Positions 25,717-34,820 are shown, counted from the first letter of the stretch. The stretch is 64,000 nucleotides of DNA from JBBROS01 sp965213855 (GCA_965213855.1 CBDCAA010000008.1:682001-746000), one strand, 5' to 3'. Notes: a model not told the origin generated them from the letters alone. Program-made: numbers and translations.

Positions 25717-25798
25717 CCGACGGCCTGTGCCAGCGATGCTGGCGCGGCCGCCTGTGGAGAAGCCGGCATGGGCAAGCGGGCACGGCGGTCGGGCAACG

Positions 25799-25824
25799 CT
25801 CCGGTCCGGGCAACCGGGCCGGAG
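25799..25824. terminator. stem-loop with GNRA tetraloop between phosphatase and hldE
   Basis: Two 11-base arms (25799-25809 and 25814-25824) pair fully, with one G-U pair, around a GCAA tetraloop. There is no run of T after it. It may act as a factor-dependent or T-less terminator of the phosphatase gene, or as part of the hldE leader. Confidence 0.45.
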
Positions 25825-25907
25825 GGACCCTTTGGGACGGAGCCGAGTCGAGGCTGGCCGGGTACGGGCGCGGTCCCGGCGACCGCTTGCGCTTGCCATT
25901 GTGGGTC

Positions 25908-27470
25908 ATGGCGGTTAGCGGTGCTGCAATGGACAGCATGACGCCGGGCGGTGTTCCGCCCGGGCCCTTGGAGTCGTCGGCGGCGCCGCCCGACGCAGAC
26001 CTTCCGCCCGATGTCGCCGCACTGGCGCGCGCGGTGCGGCGCCTGTCACGCACGAGCGTGATGGTGATCGGCGACGTCATGCTCGACCGCTACATCTACG
26101 GGCTGGTAGAGCGGATCAGCCCCGAGGCGCCGATCCCGATCCTGGCGGTGGAGAGCGAGCGGGCGATGCCCGGCGGCGCCGGCAACGTGGTGCGGAACCT
26201 GACGGCGCTGGGCGCCGCGGTCGCGTTCGTGAGCGTGGTGGGCGACGACCAGGCGGGGAGCGACCTGACGGGGCTGGTGGGCGTGCAGCCGGGGGTCGAG
26301 CCGTGGCTGCTGGTGCAGAGCGGACGGGCGACGACCGTCAAGACGCGGTACGTGTCGAACGGGCAGCAGCTGCTGCGCGCCGACCACGAGGAGACAGGGC
26401 CGATCCCGGCGAAGCTGGCCGAGCGGATGCTGCGGATCGCCGGAGACACGATGGCGGCGACGTCGGTCGCGGTGCTGTCGGATTATCGGAAGGGCGTTCT
26501 GGCGGGCACGGTGCCGGCGCAGCTGATCGCAGCGGCGAAGCAGGCGGGGCGGCAGGTCGTGGTCGACCCGAAAGGTCCGGGCTATGAGCGGTATGCCGGG
26601 GCGGACGTGGTGACGCCGAACCGCCGGGAGCTGGCGGAGGCGACCGACATGCCGGTCGATAGCGAGGCGGCGATCGTCGCCGCAGCGACGGTGTTGCGGC
26701 GGGCACACGGGTTCGGGGCGGTGCTGGTGACGCGGGCCGAGGATGGCATGACCTTGGTGGACGCGGAGGGCGCGCATCATTTTCCGGCCGAGGCGGCGGA
26801 CGTGTTCGATGTGTCGGGCGCCGGCGACACGGTCGTGGCCGCGCTGGCGGCCGGGCTCGCGGCGGGATTGGAACTGAAGGTCGCGGCGCGGATCGCCAAC
26901 CTGGCCGCGGGCATCGTGGTGGGCAAGGTGGGCACGGCGGTCGCGCGGGAGGCGGATCTGTTAGGCGCGCTGTCGCCGCAGGGCGGGGCGAAGCGGAAGG
27001 TCGTCACCCGCGACGTGGCCGTGGAGCAAGTGGAGCGTTGGCGTCGGAAGGGCTGGAAGACGAGCTTCACCAACGGCTGCTTCGACCTGCTGCATCCGGG
27101 GCACATCCACTTGCTGGAGCAGGCCCGGGGGCAGTGCGACCGGCTGGTGGTCGGGTTGAACTCGGATGCGAGCGTGCGGCGGTTGAAGGGGCCGACGCGT
27201 CCGGTGCAGGCGGAGGCGGACCGGGCAGCGGTGCTGGCGAGCGTCGCGGCAGTCGACCTGGTGGTGATCTTCGACGAGGACACGCCGGAGGAGACGCTCG
27301 AGCTGCTGCGGCCGGACATGCTGGTGAAGGGCGCCGATTATACGATCGACCGGGTTGTTGGGGCGGAGATGGTGCAGGGCTGGGGTGGCGTTGTCTGGCT
27401 TGCGGAGCTGCTGCCGGGATACTCGACCACGGCCACCGTGGAACGCATGACGGCGCGAACGGCCAGCTGA
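25908..27470 (+). CDS. hldE: bifunctional D-glycero-beta-D-manno-heptose-7-phosphate kinase / 1-phosphate adenylyltransferase
   Basis: About 520 residues. The N-terminal ribokinase-like domain (about 40-340) has GDVMLDRYIYG, MPGGAGNVVRNL and the anion-hole DVSGAGDTVVAA. The C-terminal nucleotidyltransferase domain begins with FTNGCFDLLHPGHIHLLE (HxGH). The enzyme makes ADP-heptose for the lipopolysaccharide inner core. The first about 40 residues are not conserved in the family, so the start is uncertain: ATG 25908, 25929 or 25938 could each be used. Confidence 0.94.
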   Translation: MAVSGAAMDSMTPGGVPPGPLESSAAPPDADLPPDVAALARAVRRLSRTSVMVIGDVMLDRYIYGLVERISPEAPIPILAVESERAMPGGAGNVVRNLTALGAAVAFVSVVGDDQAGSDLTGLVGVQPGVEPWLLVQSGRATTVKTRYVSNGQQLLRADHEETGPIPAKLAERMLRIAGDTMAATSVAVLSDYRKGVLAGTVPAQLIAAAKQAGRQVVVDPKGPGYERYAGADVVTPNRRELAEATDMPVDSEAAIVAAATVLRRAHGFGAVLVTRAEDGMTLVDAEGAHHFPAEAADVFDVSGAGDTVVAALAAGLAAGLELKVAARIANLAAGIVVGKVGTAVAREADLLGALSPQGGAKRKVVTRDVAVEQVERWRRKGWKTSFTNGCFDLLHPGHIHLLEQARGQCDRLVVGLNSDASVRRLKGPTRPVQAEADRAAVLASVAAVDLVVIFDEDTPEETLELLRPDMLVKGADYTIDRVVGAEMVQGWGGVVWLAELLPGYSTTATVERMTARTAS

Positions 27471-27472
27471 TC

Positions 27473-28003
27473 CTATTCGGCGCAGAGGGCGGCGCGGATT
27501 TCAGCCATCCCGGCCGGGTCCTCGGCCATCGCCAGGCGCTGGGCGGCCAGCACGGCGAACCGGTGCAGGAGCGCACGGCGCCGGGCTGGCGCCAGCGGAT
27601 GGGCCGGTGCGTCCCGGACGAGCGCCGCGTCCGGCCCGCAGGCGACGATGAGGCCGGCGTCTTCGGGCAACAGGGTGGCGGGAAACTCGTCGTCGACCGC
27701 GAAGTAGAGCGCGTCGGCGAAGGCGCGGTATTCGGGCCATTTGGCGTCGGCGAGGAAGTCGCGGGCACACGACTTCACCTCGATGCAGGCGAAGCCGCCG
27801 TCTGGACGGAGGGCGAGGATGTCGGCGCGGCGGCCGTTCGGCAGCGGCATCTCGTGCATGGGCGACCAGCCGAGCCGGAGGCAGAGCCGGGCGGCCGCGC
27901 GACGGACGGCAAGGGTGCGTTCGGGCGGGGTAGGCTCGGTCGAGGCAAGTTTGGGCAGGGGCGCGCAAAGGGGTCCGGATGCACGGTCTTGCGCGGAGAG
28001 CAT
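27473..28003 (-). CDS. mmcB: MmcB family DNA repair protein
   Basis: 176 residues. The PD-(D/E)xK-like nuclease core reads RADILALRPDGG followed by CIEVKSCARDFLADAKWPEY, the MmcB/DUF1052 signature. In Caulobacter, MmcB is an SOS-regulated protein that helps repair mitomycin-C crosslinks. It is convergent with hldE (stop codons 2 bases apart) and divergent from an Rrf2 regulator. I do not see an unmistakable LexA box in the short upstream region. Confidence 0.85.
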   Translation of the reverse strand: MLSAQDRASGPLCAPLPKLASTEPTPPERTLAVRRAAARLCLRLGWSPMHEMPLPNGRRADILALRPDGGFACIEVKSCARDFLADAKWPEYRAFADALYFAVDDEFPATLLPEDAGLIVACGPDAALVRDAPAHPLAPARRRALLHRFAVLAAQRLAMAEDPAGMAEIRAALCAE

Positions 28004-28080
28004 TCACGTTTTGTACTCTCGCTGCCCGGCGTTGCCAACCGTGTGTAACGAAGCTGTCGCAAACGGAACTCTGGCTGCGT

Positions 28081-28090
28081 CAAAGCTTTG
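28081..28090. promoter_or_regulatory. palindrome upstream of the Rrf2-family gene
   Basis: The perfect 10-base palindrome CAAAGCTTTG sits 7 bases before the Rrf2 start codon, in an AT-richer patch between mmcB and the regulator. It could be an autoregulatory operator; this is inference only. Confidence 0.25.
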
Positions 28091-28097
28091 AGTCAGG

Positions 28098-28535
28098 ATG
28101 GTTGCAACGCGATTTGCCGTCGCGATCCACATCCTCCTGCTGCTCGCGTGCGGCGAGCGGTGCGGGCGAGCGACCAGCCATCTGATCGCCGAGAGCGTGA
28201 ACACGAACCCGGTGGTGGTGCGGCGGATCACCGGGCAGTTGGCGCGGGCCGGCTTGGTGCGGGTGCGGCGCGGGCCGGGCGGGGCAGAACTGACGCGGGC
28301 GCCGGACCTGATTACGTTGCTGGACGTTTGGATGGCGATGCATCCGGGACCGGCCGGGCCGATGCTGCCGGTCCATGCGTGCCCCAGCCAGGATTGCGCC
28401 GTGGGCCAACAGATCCCGGGCGTGCTGGGCGACGTGTTCGCAAACGTGGAGCGTGCGATGCACGCCGCTCTGGAGGCGACGACGCTGGCGGGGTTGGCGT
28501 CCACGCTCCAGGCCCGGGTGGCCACCGCCGGTTGA
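28098..28535 (+). CDS. Rrf2 family transcriptional regulator
   Basis: 145 residues with the N-terminal Rrf2 winged helix (MVATRFAVAIHILLLLA; then NPVVVRRITGQLARAGLVRVRRGPGG in two parts as the recognition region). Only two close cysteines (HACPSQDC, about residues 94-99) are present rather than the three-Cys iron-sulfur pattern of IscR. It therefore resembles YwnA/NsrR-like thiol or redox sensors. Target genes are unknown; it is monocistronic and divergent from mmcB. Confidence 0.85.
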   Translation: MVATRFAVAIHILLLLACGERCGRATSHLIAESVNTNPVVVRRITGQLARAGLVRVRRGPGGAELTRAPDLITLLDVWMAMHPGPAGPMLPVHACPSQDCAVGQQIPGVLGDVFANVERAMHAALEATTLAGLASTLQARVATAG

Positions 28536-28544
28536 GGGGCGGCG

Positions 28545-28853
28545 TCAGGCAACCGCGGTGAAGGTGTTGTCGGCGATCAGGTCGATTGCGTGTGCGAGCC
28601 GAAGGTCCCGGTCGGTCAAGCCGCCGGCATCATGGGTGGTGAGCGTGATCGAGACCTTGTCGTAAACGTTCGACCATTCCGGGTGGTGGTCCTGCGCCTC
28701 AGCCAACAGGGCGACGCGGGTCAGGAAAGCCCAGGCTTCGGAGAAGTTCTGGAACCGAAGCTGCCGCTCGATCGCGTCTCGGCCGTCCAGGCCGTGCCAG
28801 TGCGGAAGCAGGGTCGGAAGCTGGGCGCGCTCGGCGGGCGTGAGGGGCTGCAT
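28545..28853 (-). CDS. phhB: pterin-4a-carbinolamine dehydratase
   Basis: About 102 residues. The family core WSNVYDKVSITLTTHDAGG follows the active-site histidines in EAQDHHPEW. The enzyme dehydrates 4a-hydroxytetrahydropterin, recycling the cofactor of phenylalanine hydroxylase. Start set at the ATG at 28853 (MQPLTPAER), which removes a poorly conserved extension of 19 residues. No phenylalanine hydroxylase gene is in the window. Confidence 0.93.
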   Translation of the reverse strand: MQPLTPAERAQLPTLLPHWHGLDGRDAIERQLRFQNFSEAWAFLTRVALLAEAQDHHPEWSNVYDKVSITLTTHDAGGLTDRDLRLAHAIDLIADNTFTAVA

Positions 28854-28894
28854 GCGGGCTTGACCTTCGCGACGGTTCCCGGCGGACTGCCGGC

Positions 28895-29287
28895 ATGCCT
28901 GATTATACACTGCCGCCCGCCATCGAGGACATCGCGGAACTAGGGGAACGGGCGCTGGGCGCCATCCCGGCCCGGCTGCGGGCGAAGGTGCGGGGCATCT
29001 CGATCCTGGTCGAGGATGCGGCGGACGACGAGACGATGACCGAGCTCGGGCTGGAGAACGCTTGGGAGCTTACCGGGATCTATCGTGGCATTCCGTTCGG
29101 GCAAGCGAGCGGGGCGGTCCGGCAGGCGCCCGATATGATCATCCTGTACCGGGAGCCGATCCTGCTGGAGTGGATCGAGACCGGGGAGGACCTGTTCCGG
29201 CTGGTGCGGACGGTGCTGATCCATGAGATCGCGCACCATTTCGGGTTCAGCGACGACGACATCGCTGCCCTCGAAGCAGAGGAGTAG
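28895..29287 (+). CDS. minimal metallopeptidase (DUF1025/zincin-like)
   Basis: 130 residues. The zinc signature is H110-E-I-A-H114-HFG-FSD120, an HExxHxxGxxD minimal gluzincin/metzincin-type site. The preceding segment, including LGIYRG-like and IILYREPIL, is typical of the small metallopeptidase family PF06262. Biological substrates are unknown. It is the first gene of a tight six-gene run on the plus strand: the next gene starts 4 bases after its stop. This may be chance adjacency or a shared operon. Confidence 0.88.
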   Translation: MPDYTLPPAIEDIAELGERALGAIPARLRAKVRGISILVEDAADDETMTELGLENAWELTGIYRGIPFGQASGAVRQAPDMIILYREPILLEWIETGEDLFRLVRTVLIHEIAHHFGFSDDDIAALEAEE

Positions 29288-29291
29288 GCCG

Positions 29292-30554
29292 TTGCGGATC
29301 CTGGGAGTCGGGGCCCGGGTCGATCTTGGCGACCTTTACCGGACCTTGATGCGGGAGGGGCACGAGGTGCAGGTGCATGCGAGCGACCCGGCCTACGCGG
29401 CGAGCTTCGATGGCCTGGTCCAACGGGTGCCGGAGTGGCGGGCGGCGCTGCCCTGGGTCGGGCAGGACGGGCTGGTGCTGTTCGAGAAGGTGGGGCAGGG
29501 CGCGGTGCAGGACGCGCTGCGGGCCGAGGGCTACCGGGTGATCGGCGGCAGCGCGCTCGGCGACCGGCTGGAATACGACCGGGCGTTCGGACAGCAGGCG
29601 CTGCGGGACATCGGGCTTCAGACGGCGCCCGCCTTCGAGTTCCCCGGTGCGGCCGAGGCGGCGGCGTGGCTGCGGGCCTATCCCGGGCGGTTCGTGCTAA
29701 AGCACTTCAACAATGCGCGGGCAACCTTCGTGGGCGACCATGGGCTGGGGCACGACGTGCTGTACCAACTCGGGCGGGCGCCGGCGGGAGCCGTCTTGCT
29801 GATGCCGCGACTGGAGGGGGTGGAGGTCGGGGTCGGCGCCTACTTCGATGGCCAGCGCTTCCTGGAGCCGGCCTGCATCGATTTCGAGCACAAGCGCTTC
29901 TTCCCCGGCGAGATTGGCGAGATGACCGGTGAGATGGGGACCCTGCTCTCATATCGGGGCGCCGGGCCGATCTTCTCGGCGACGCTGAAGCGACTGGCGC
30001 CGCTATTCGCGGCGGCCGGGCATGTGGGTTACGTGAACCTGAACATGATCGTGAACGAGCGGGGGATTTGGCCGCTGGAGTTCACGTGCCGGTTCGGCAA
30101 CCCCGGCTACGCGATCCTCGCGCCGCTGCAGACGGCCGGATGGGGCGATCTGTTCCGGCGCATGCTCGAGGCCGAGCGCGGGATCGTGCCGACGGCGCCG
30201 GGATGGTGTGCGGGGATCGTGCTGACGATCCCACCCTTTCCGGAGGAGCGGCCGGGCGCTGACCCGGCGAACGACCCCCCGGTGCTGTTCCACGCGCCCA
30301 TGGATGACCCGGCGCATTATCATTTCTCGGACATGCGGCTCGAGCGGGGGCAGTTGTTCGCGGGGCGGCGGACGGGCTACGCGATGGTGGTGACGGGGGT
30401 CGCCGAGGCGATCGAGGGCGCGCAGGCGGAGGCGCTGCGGCGAGCCCGGAGCGTCTGCATCCCCGACCTGCGCTATCGCGCCGACATCGGCGAGCGGGTG
30501 CGGCTGGGCGAGGCGGACCGGCTGCGCTCGCTGGGCTGGATGGACGACACTTGA
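29292..30554 (+). CDS. PurD-like ATP-grasp ligase, non-canonical
   Basis: 420 residues from a TTG start just after the metallopeptidase stop. It follows the layout of phosphoribosylamine-glycine ligase: N-terminal Rossmann-like region (LRILGVGARVDLG), ATP-grasp part with GRFVLKHFNNAR, MPRLEGVEVGVGAYFDG, EHKRFFPGEIGEMTGEMGTL and the metal-binding EFTCRFGNPG. Purine-pathway PurD normally shows NARFGDPE and TGGMG, so several key positions differ and the substrate is probably not phosphoribosylamine. Its TGA overlaps the TTG start of a methyltransferase gene. A role in ligating an amino acid or amine is inferred. Confidence 0.75.
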   Translation: MRILGVGARVDLGDLYRTLMREGHEVQVHASDPAYAASFDGLVQRVPEWRAALPWVGQDGLVLFEKVGQGAVQDALRAEGYRVIGGSALGDRLEYDRAFGQQALRDIGLQTAPAFEFPGAAEAAAWLRAYPGRFVLKHFNNARATFVGDHGLGHDVLYQLGRAPAGAVLLMPRLEGVEVGVGAYFDGQRFLEPACIDFEHKRFFPGEIGEMTGEMGTLLSYRGAGPIFSATLKRLAPLFAAAGHVGYVNLNMIVNERGIWPLEFTCRFGNPGYAILAPLQTAGWGDLFRRMLEAERGIVPTAPGWCAGIVLTIPPFPEERPGADPANDPPVLFHAPMDDPAHYHFSDMRLERGQLFAGRRTGYAMVVTGVAEAIEGAQAEALRRARSVCIPDLRYRADIGERVRLGEADRLRSLGWMDDT

Positions 30555-31405
30555 CTGCGATCGAGGCCTGCGAAGCCGATGAGATCTCGCCTCAGGTGGC
30601 GATCGCGCAACTGCTGTTCGCCGGGCTGGATCGGTCGGGGATCATGGCTGCCCTGGATCGGCGGCCGGGCAGTGCCGCGGTGGCGGAGATGCGGGCGCTA
30701 GTGGTGGGACGGGGCGAGGCGCTCGATGCGCTTGCGGCCGAGGTCCGGGCGACGGCGGCCCAGCATAGCGCCGCGGCGGCGACCCCAGCCGAGGGCGTCG
30801 CGGCCATCGCGGCGTTCTTCGACCGGGCCGTGCAGCATTCGCCCGAGGCGAGCGTGGGGCTGTACTCGCTCGGCGACCCGGCGATCCTGGCGGCGGCAAC
30901 GGCGGAGATCGTCGCCTGGCTCTCGGCCCAGCGGCTATTGCGGGAGGGGGCGGACGTGCTCGATCTCGGCTGCGGAATCGGACGGGTGTCGGCCGCGCTT
31001 GCACCGCATTGCGCGTCCGTGCTGGCCATCGACGTGTCTGCTGGGATGGTCGCGGAGGCGTCGCGGCGGCTGGCCGCGCTGCCGCACGTGGTGGTGCGGC
31101 GCACGGGCGGCGAGGATCTGGACTGGCTCGGCGCCGGAACGCTTGATCTGGTGCTGGCGGTGGACAGCTTTCCCTACATCGTCCAGGCCGGGGGTGGGAC
31201 GGCGCTCCGGCATGTGCGCGGGGCAATGCGGGCGCTCCGGCCGGGGGGAGCGTTATGCGTCCTGAACCTGTCCTACCGCGAGGACATGGGGGCGGACCGG
31301 GCGGAGGCGGCCGAGTGGGCGGCCGAAACAGGAAGCCGCGTGCTGGTCGACGGGACGCGGCCGTTTCGGCTGTGGGACGGGACGGCGTTCGTGCTGGCCC
31401 GGTGA
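30551..31405 (+). CDS. SAM-dependent class I methyltransferase
   Basis: 284 residues. The N-terminal about 110 residues are helical and unlike common methyltransferases. The catalytic Rossmann domain starts at VLDLGCGIGRVSAAL (SAM motif I, about residue 137) and continues with VLAIDVSAGMV, LDLVLAVDSFPYI and a motif with RALRPGGALCVL. The TTG start overlaps the ATP-grasp stop codon (TTGA), so the two products are likely made together. Substrate unknown; an N- or O-methylation of the ATP-grasp product is a reasonable hypothesis. Confidence 0.82.
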   Translation: MTAIEACEADEISPQVAIAQLLFAGLDRSGIMAALDRRPGSAAVAEMRALVVGRGEALDALAAEVRATAAQHSAAAATPAEGVAAIAAFFDRAVQHSPEASVGLYSLGDPAILAAATAEIVAWLSAQRLLREGADVLDLGCGIGRVSAALAPHCASVLAIDVSAGMVAEASRRLAALPHVVVRRTGGEDLDWLGAGTLDLVLAVDSFPYIVQAGGGTALRHVRGAMRALRPGGALCVLNLSYREDMGADRAEAAEWAAETGSRVLVDGTRPFRLWDGTAFVLAR

Positions 31406-31412
31406 GGCCCGC

Positions 31413-32975
31413 ATGATCAGGCTGTTGCTCGCGATGTGCGCGATGGCGGCCCCAGCTTCGGCGGGGGAGGCGCGTCAGGGAGGCGTGCTGCGGTTGCTGG
31501 CGAGCACGGCGGCCGGGTCGATCGATCCGCAGATCAACTACACGGCGCAGTTCTGGCAGGTGTATGCGGCGACGTATGACGGGCTGGTCGCGTTTCGGAA
31601 GGTTGCGGGGCCGGGAGGCACGACGATCGTGCCGGACCTGGCCGATGCCGTCCCTTCGCCAGAAAAGGGACTGGTGTATCGGTTCCACCTTCGGCCCGGC
31701 ATCCGTTTCTCGGATGGCAGCCCCGTGCGGGCGGAGGACGTGGCCGCGTCGTTCCGGCGGCTGTTCCGGGTCGGCAGCCCGACGGGTGAGACGTACTACG
31801 GTGGCATCGAAGGTGCTCCTGACTGTCTCAAGGCGCCGGACCGCTGCACGTTGCCGGGCGTCCGGGCGGAGGCGGACACGGTCACGATCACGCTGACCCG
31901 GCCGGACCCGGAGTTCCTGCAGAAGCTGGCGTTGCCGCATGCGAGCGTGTTGCCGGCGGACGCGCCTGGGCATGACAGCGGAACGGTGCCGCTGCCGGGG
32001 ACGGGGCCGTGGCGGATCGCGCAGTACGACCCGAACGAGGCGCTGGTGCTGCAGCGCAATCCATACTTCCGGCTGTGGAACGGCGACGCGCAGCCCGAGG
32101 CGCTGGCGGACGGGGTCCGATATGAGTTCGGTCTGGAGGCGGAGGCGCAGGTGACGTCGGTGCTGAACGGCCAGGCGGACTGGATGTTCGACACGCCGCC
32201 CCCGGATCGGCTCGGCGAGCTGGCGGCGCATGCGGACCAGGTGCACATCGACCCGGCGGATGCGTTGCTGTTCGTGCCGCTGAACGTGCACCTGCCGCCG
32301 TTCGACGACGTGCGGGCGCGGCGGGCGTTCAGCATGGCGGTCGACCGCGCGGCGGTGGTGCGGCTGCTAGGGGGTGCCCGGATGGCGGCGCCGCTGTGCC
32401 AGACGGTGCCGCCGGGAATGGTGGGCTACGTGGCCTATTGCCCGTACCTGCACGACCTGGCGGCGGCGCGGCGGCTGGTGGCCGAAAGCGGGACGACGGG
32501 CATGGCCGTGACGCTGGTGACGGATGACGGGGCGGTATCGCGCGCGATTGGGACCTACCTGGTGGAGGTGCTGGGCGATCTCGGGTACCGGGCCCGGCTG
32601 CAGAGCCTGTCGGCGAACGTGCAGTTCAGCTACATCCAGAACAGCAACAACCGCGTCCAGGCGAGTCTGACGAGCTGGTACGCGGACTATCCGTCGGCGG
32701 CGCCGATAATAGCCGGGAATTTCGGCTGCGCGGCCTTCCGGCCCGGGTCGGACAACTCGACCAACATTCCGGGGTTCTGCGACCCGGCGCTCGACCGGCG
32801 GTTGGAGCAGGGCGGGGCTGACGACATCGCGGCGGTGGACCGGGCGATCACGGACCAGGCGCCGGCGGTGGTGCTGGCGAGCCCGCGCTTCATCGACGTG
32901 CTGGCGCCGCGGGTGGGCGGGTATTCGTATCACGAGACGTTCCGGTGGCTGATGCAGCGGGCGTATGTCCGATGA
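31413..32975 (+). CDS. ABC transporter substrate-binding protein, family 5 (peptide/nickel type)
   Basis: 520 residues with a signal peptide ending in APASA-GEA (about residue 17). Typical family 5 features are GGVLRLLASTAAGSIDPQ, YRFHLRPGIRFSDGSPVRAEDV and AFSMAVDRAAVV. These periplasmic receptors bind oligopeptides, opines or metallophore complexes. The ligand cannot be read from sequence. It lies 7 bases after the methyltransferase gene and overlaps the first permease gene (ATGA). Confidence 0.92.
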   Translation: MIRLLLAMCAMAAPASAGEARQGGVLRLLASTAAGSIDPQINYTAQFWQVYAATYDGLVAFRKVAGPGGTTIVPDLADAVPSPEKGLVYRFHLRPGIRFSDGSPVRAEDVAASFRRLFRVGSPTGETYYGGIEGAPDCLKAPDRCTLPGVRAEADTVTITLTRPDPEFLQKLALPHASVLPADAPGHDSGTVPLPGTGPWRIAQYDPNEALVLQRNPYFRLWNGDAQPEALADGVRYEFGLEAEAQVTSVLNGQADWMFDTPPPDRLGELAAHADQVHIDPADALLFVPLNVHLPPFDDVRARRAFSMAVDRAAVVRLLGGARMAAPLCQTVPPGMVGYVAYCPYLHDLAAARRLVAESGTTGMAVTLVTDDGAVSRAIGTYLVEVLGDLGYRARLQSLSANVQFSYIQNSNNRVQASLTSWYADYPSAAPIIAGNFGCAAFRPGSDNSTNIPGFCDPALDRRLEQGGADDIAAVDRAITDQAPAVVLASPRFIDVLAPRVGGYSYHETFRWLMQRAYVR

Positions 32976-33853
32976 GGGCCGCGCTGCTCATGTTGGCGCT
33001 GATCGTGTGCGCGTGCCTGCTTGCGCCGGTGTATGCGGCCGCGGTGTCGCGGACGGACCCGTTCCGCAGCAACGTGCTGGGCGTGGTGGCGGGGCAGGAC
33101 GTGCTGGCGGAGGATCCGGCCGGGCTGGGGACGCTGCCGATCGGGCCGGGCTGGCGCGGGGCGTATCTGCTGGGGGCGGACACGCTGGGGCGGGACGTGG
33201 CGGCGCGGCTGCTGTATGGCGGGCGGACGTCTTTGCTGGTGGCCGCGGCGGCGACGGCCCTGTGCCTGTTGCTGGGCGGGTCGGCGGGGGTGATGGCGGG
33301 GGCGGCCGGGGGCTGGGTGGACGGCGTGCTGTCGGGCGCCATCGACCTGCTCTGGGCGTTTCCGGTGACGCTGCTGGCGATCTCGTTGTCGTTGGTGCTG
33401 CTGTCGGGGCCGTTGAGGCTCGGTCCGGTGTCGATCGCCGAGGATAGCGTCGTGTTGCCGGTGCTGATCCTGGGGGTGGTGTACGCGCCGTATGTGGCGC
33501 GGCCGGTGCGGGCGGCGCTGGTGGCGTTGCGGGGGGCACTTTTCATCGAGGCGGCGCGGGCGACGGGCGGGGGCTGGTGGCACGTGCTGCGCCGGCACCT
33601 GCTGCCGCAGCTCGGGCCGCTGCTGGCGGGGCTGGCGCCGATCGTGGCGGCGCTGATGCTGCTGACGGAGGCGGCGCTGTCGGTGTTGGGGCTGGGGGTG
33701 CAGGCGCCGGGGGCGAGCTGGGGGACCCTGATCGCGGACGGGCAGGGGCTGCTGCACCAGCGGCCGGTGGTGGCGATCGCGCCGGGCGTGGCGGTGGCGG
33801 CGACGGTGCTGGCGCTGAACGCGGTCGCGGACGGGTTGCGTGGGGACGGTTGA
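32972..33853 (+). CDS. ABC transporter permease, DppC/OppC type
   Basis: About 293 residues with five to six membrane helices and the EAA-loop region EAARATGGGWWHVLRRHLLP. LGADTLGRDVAARLLYGGRTSL and SWGTLIADGQ are classic DppC-like stretches. ATG 32972 overlaps the binding-protein stop. In most operons the DppB-type subunit comes first; here the DppC-type comes first. Confidence 0.92.
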   Translation: MRAALLMLALIVCACLLAPVYAAAVSRTDPFRSNVLGVVAGQDVLAEDPAGLGTLPIGPGWRGAYLLGADTLGRDVAARLLYGGRTSLLVAAAATALCLLLGGSAGVMAGAAGGWVDGVLSGAIDLLWAFPVTLLAISLSLVLLSGPLRLGPVSIAEDSVVLPVLILGVVYAPYVARPVRAALVALRGALFIEAARATGGGWWHVLRRHLLPQLGPLLAGLAPIVAALMLLTEAALSVLGLGVQAPGASWGTLIADGQGLLHQRPVVAIAPGVAVAATVLALNAVADGLRGDG

Positions 33854-34820
33854 GGCGGCGCTGCGGCGGGTGGCGCGGGGGGTGCTGATCCTGTTCGGGA
33901 TCAGCGTAATGGTGTTCCTGATCTTCTTCGCAACGCCAGGGGCCGACCCGGCAGCGCGGCTGGCGGGGCGGGGCGCGTCACCGGAGACGGTGGCGCAGGT
34001 GCGGGCGGAGTACGGGCTGGATCGGCCGATGCCGGTGCAGTACGCGGCGCTGATGCGGCGGCTGTTCCTGACGCGGGACCTGCCGAGCTTCGTCAACCGT
34101 GGGCAGCTGGTGGTGCCGGCGGTGCTGCGGGCGGCGCCGGTGACGCTCGGGCTGGTGGCAGGCGCAGCGGCGCTGTGGCTGCTGGCGGGGCTGGGGATCG
34201 GGCTGGTCGCGGCGGCTGGTGGCGGGCCCCGACGGGGTGGTCAGGGGAGGGCGGGGCGGCTGGTGGTGGCGGCCGGGCTGCTGGGGGTGTCGATCCCGGC
34301 GTTCTGGCTGGGCGAGGTGGTGATGCTGGTGGCGCAGGGGCCGCTGCACGGGACGTGGTTCGCGTGGGTGCCGGCGCCGGGAGTGCCGCCGGACGGGATT
34401 GGCGGGTGGGTGCGCGGCATGGTGCTGCCGTGGGTGACGCTGGCGGTGCTTTATGCCGGGATCTATGGACGGGTGCTGCGGGACGGGCTGATCGCAGCTA
34501 TGCGCGAGGATTATGTACGGACGGCGCGGGCGAAGGGGCTGGGCCCGGTGCGGGTGGCGCTGGGGCATGCACTGCCGAACGCGGCGGCGCCGGTGCTGGC
34601 GCTGCTGGGGCTCGACCTTGGCGCGCTGCTGGGCGGGGGGACGGTGCTGATCGAGGTGGTGTTCGGGCTGCATGGGATCGGGCGGCTGACGTATGACGCG
34701 CTGCGGACGCTGGACTTGGCGATGGTGATGGCGTGCGTGCTGTATGGGGCGGCACTGGTGGTGGTGGCGAATGCGGTGGTGGATGGGGTGCAGGCGGGGC
34801 TGGATCCGCGGGGGCGGTGA
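33840..34820 (+). CDS. ABC transporter permease, DppB/OppB type
   Basis: 326 residues with about six helices. GTG start 14 bases inside the preceding gene. Features: FGISVMVFLIFFATPGADP at the N-terminus, EYGLDRPMPVQYA and the loop DYVRTARAKGLGPVRVALGHALPNA (shown here as key residues RTARAKGLG). It pairs with the upstream permease. No ATP-binding subunit gene follows: the next gene is a decarboxylase. Confidence 0.92.
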   Translation: MGTVEAALRRVARGVLILFGISVMVFLIFFATPGADPAARLAGRGASPETVAQVRAEYGLDRPMPVQYAALMRRLFLTRDLPSFVNRGQLVVPAVLRAAPVTLGLVAGAAALWLLAGLGIGLVAAAGGGPRRGGQGRAGRLVVAAGLLGVSIPAFWLGEVVMLVAQGPLHGTWFAWVPAPGVPPDGIGGWVRGMVLPWVTLAVLYAGIYGRVLRDGLIAAMREDYVRTARAKGLGPVRVALGHALPNAAAPVLALLGLDLGALLGGGTVLIEVVFGLHGIGRLTYDALRTLDLAMVMACVLYGAALVVVANAVVDGVQAGLDPRGR

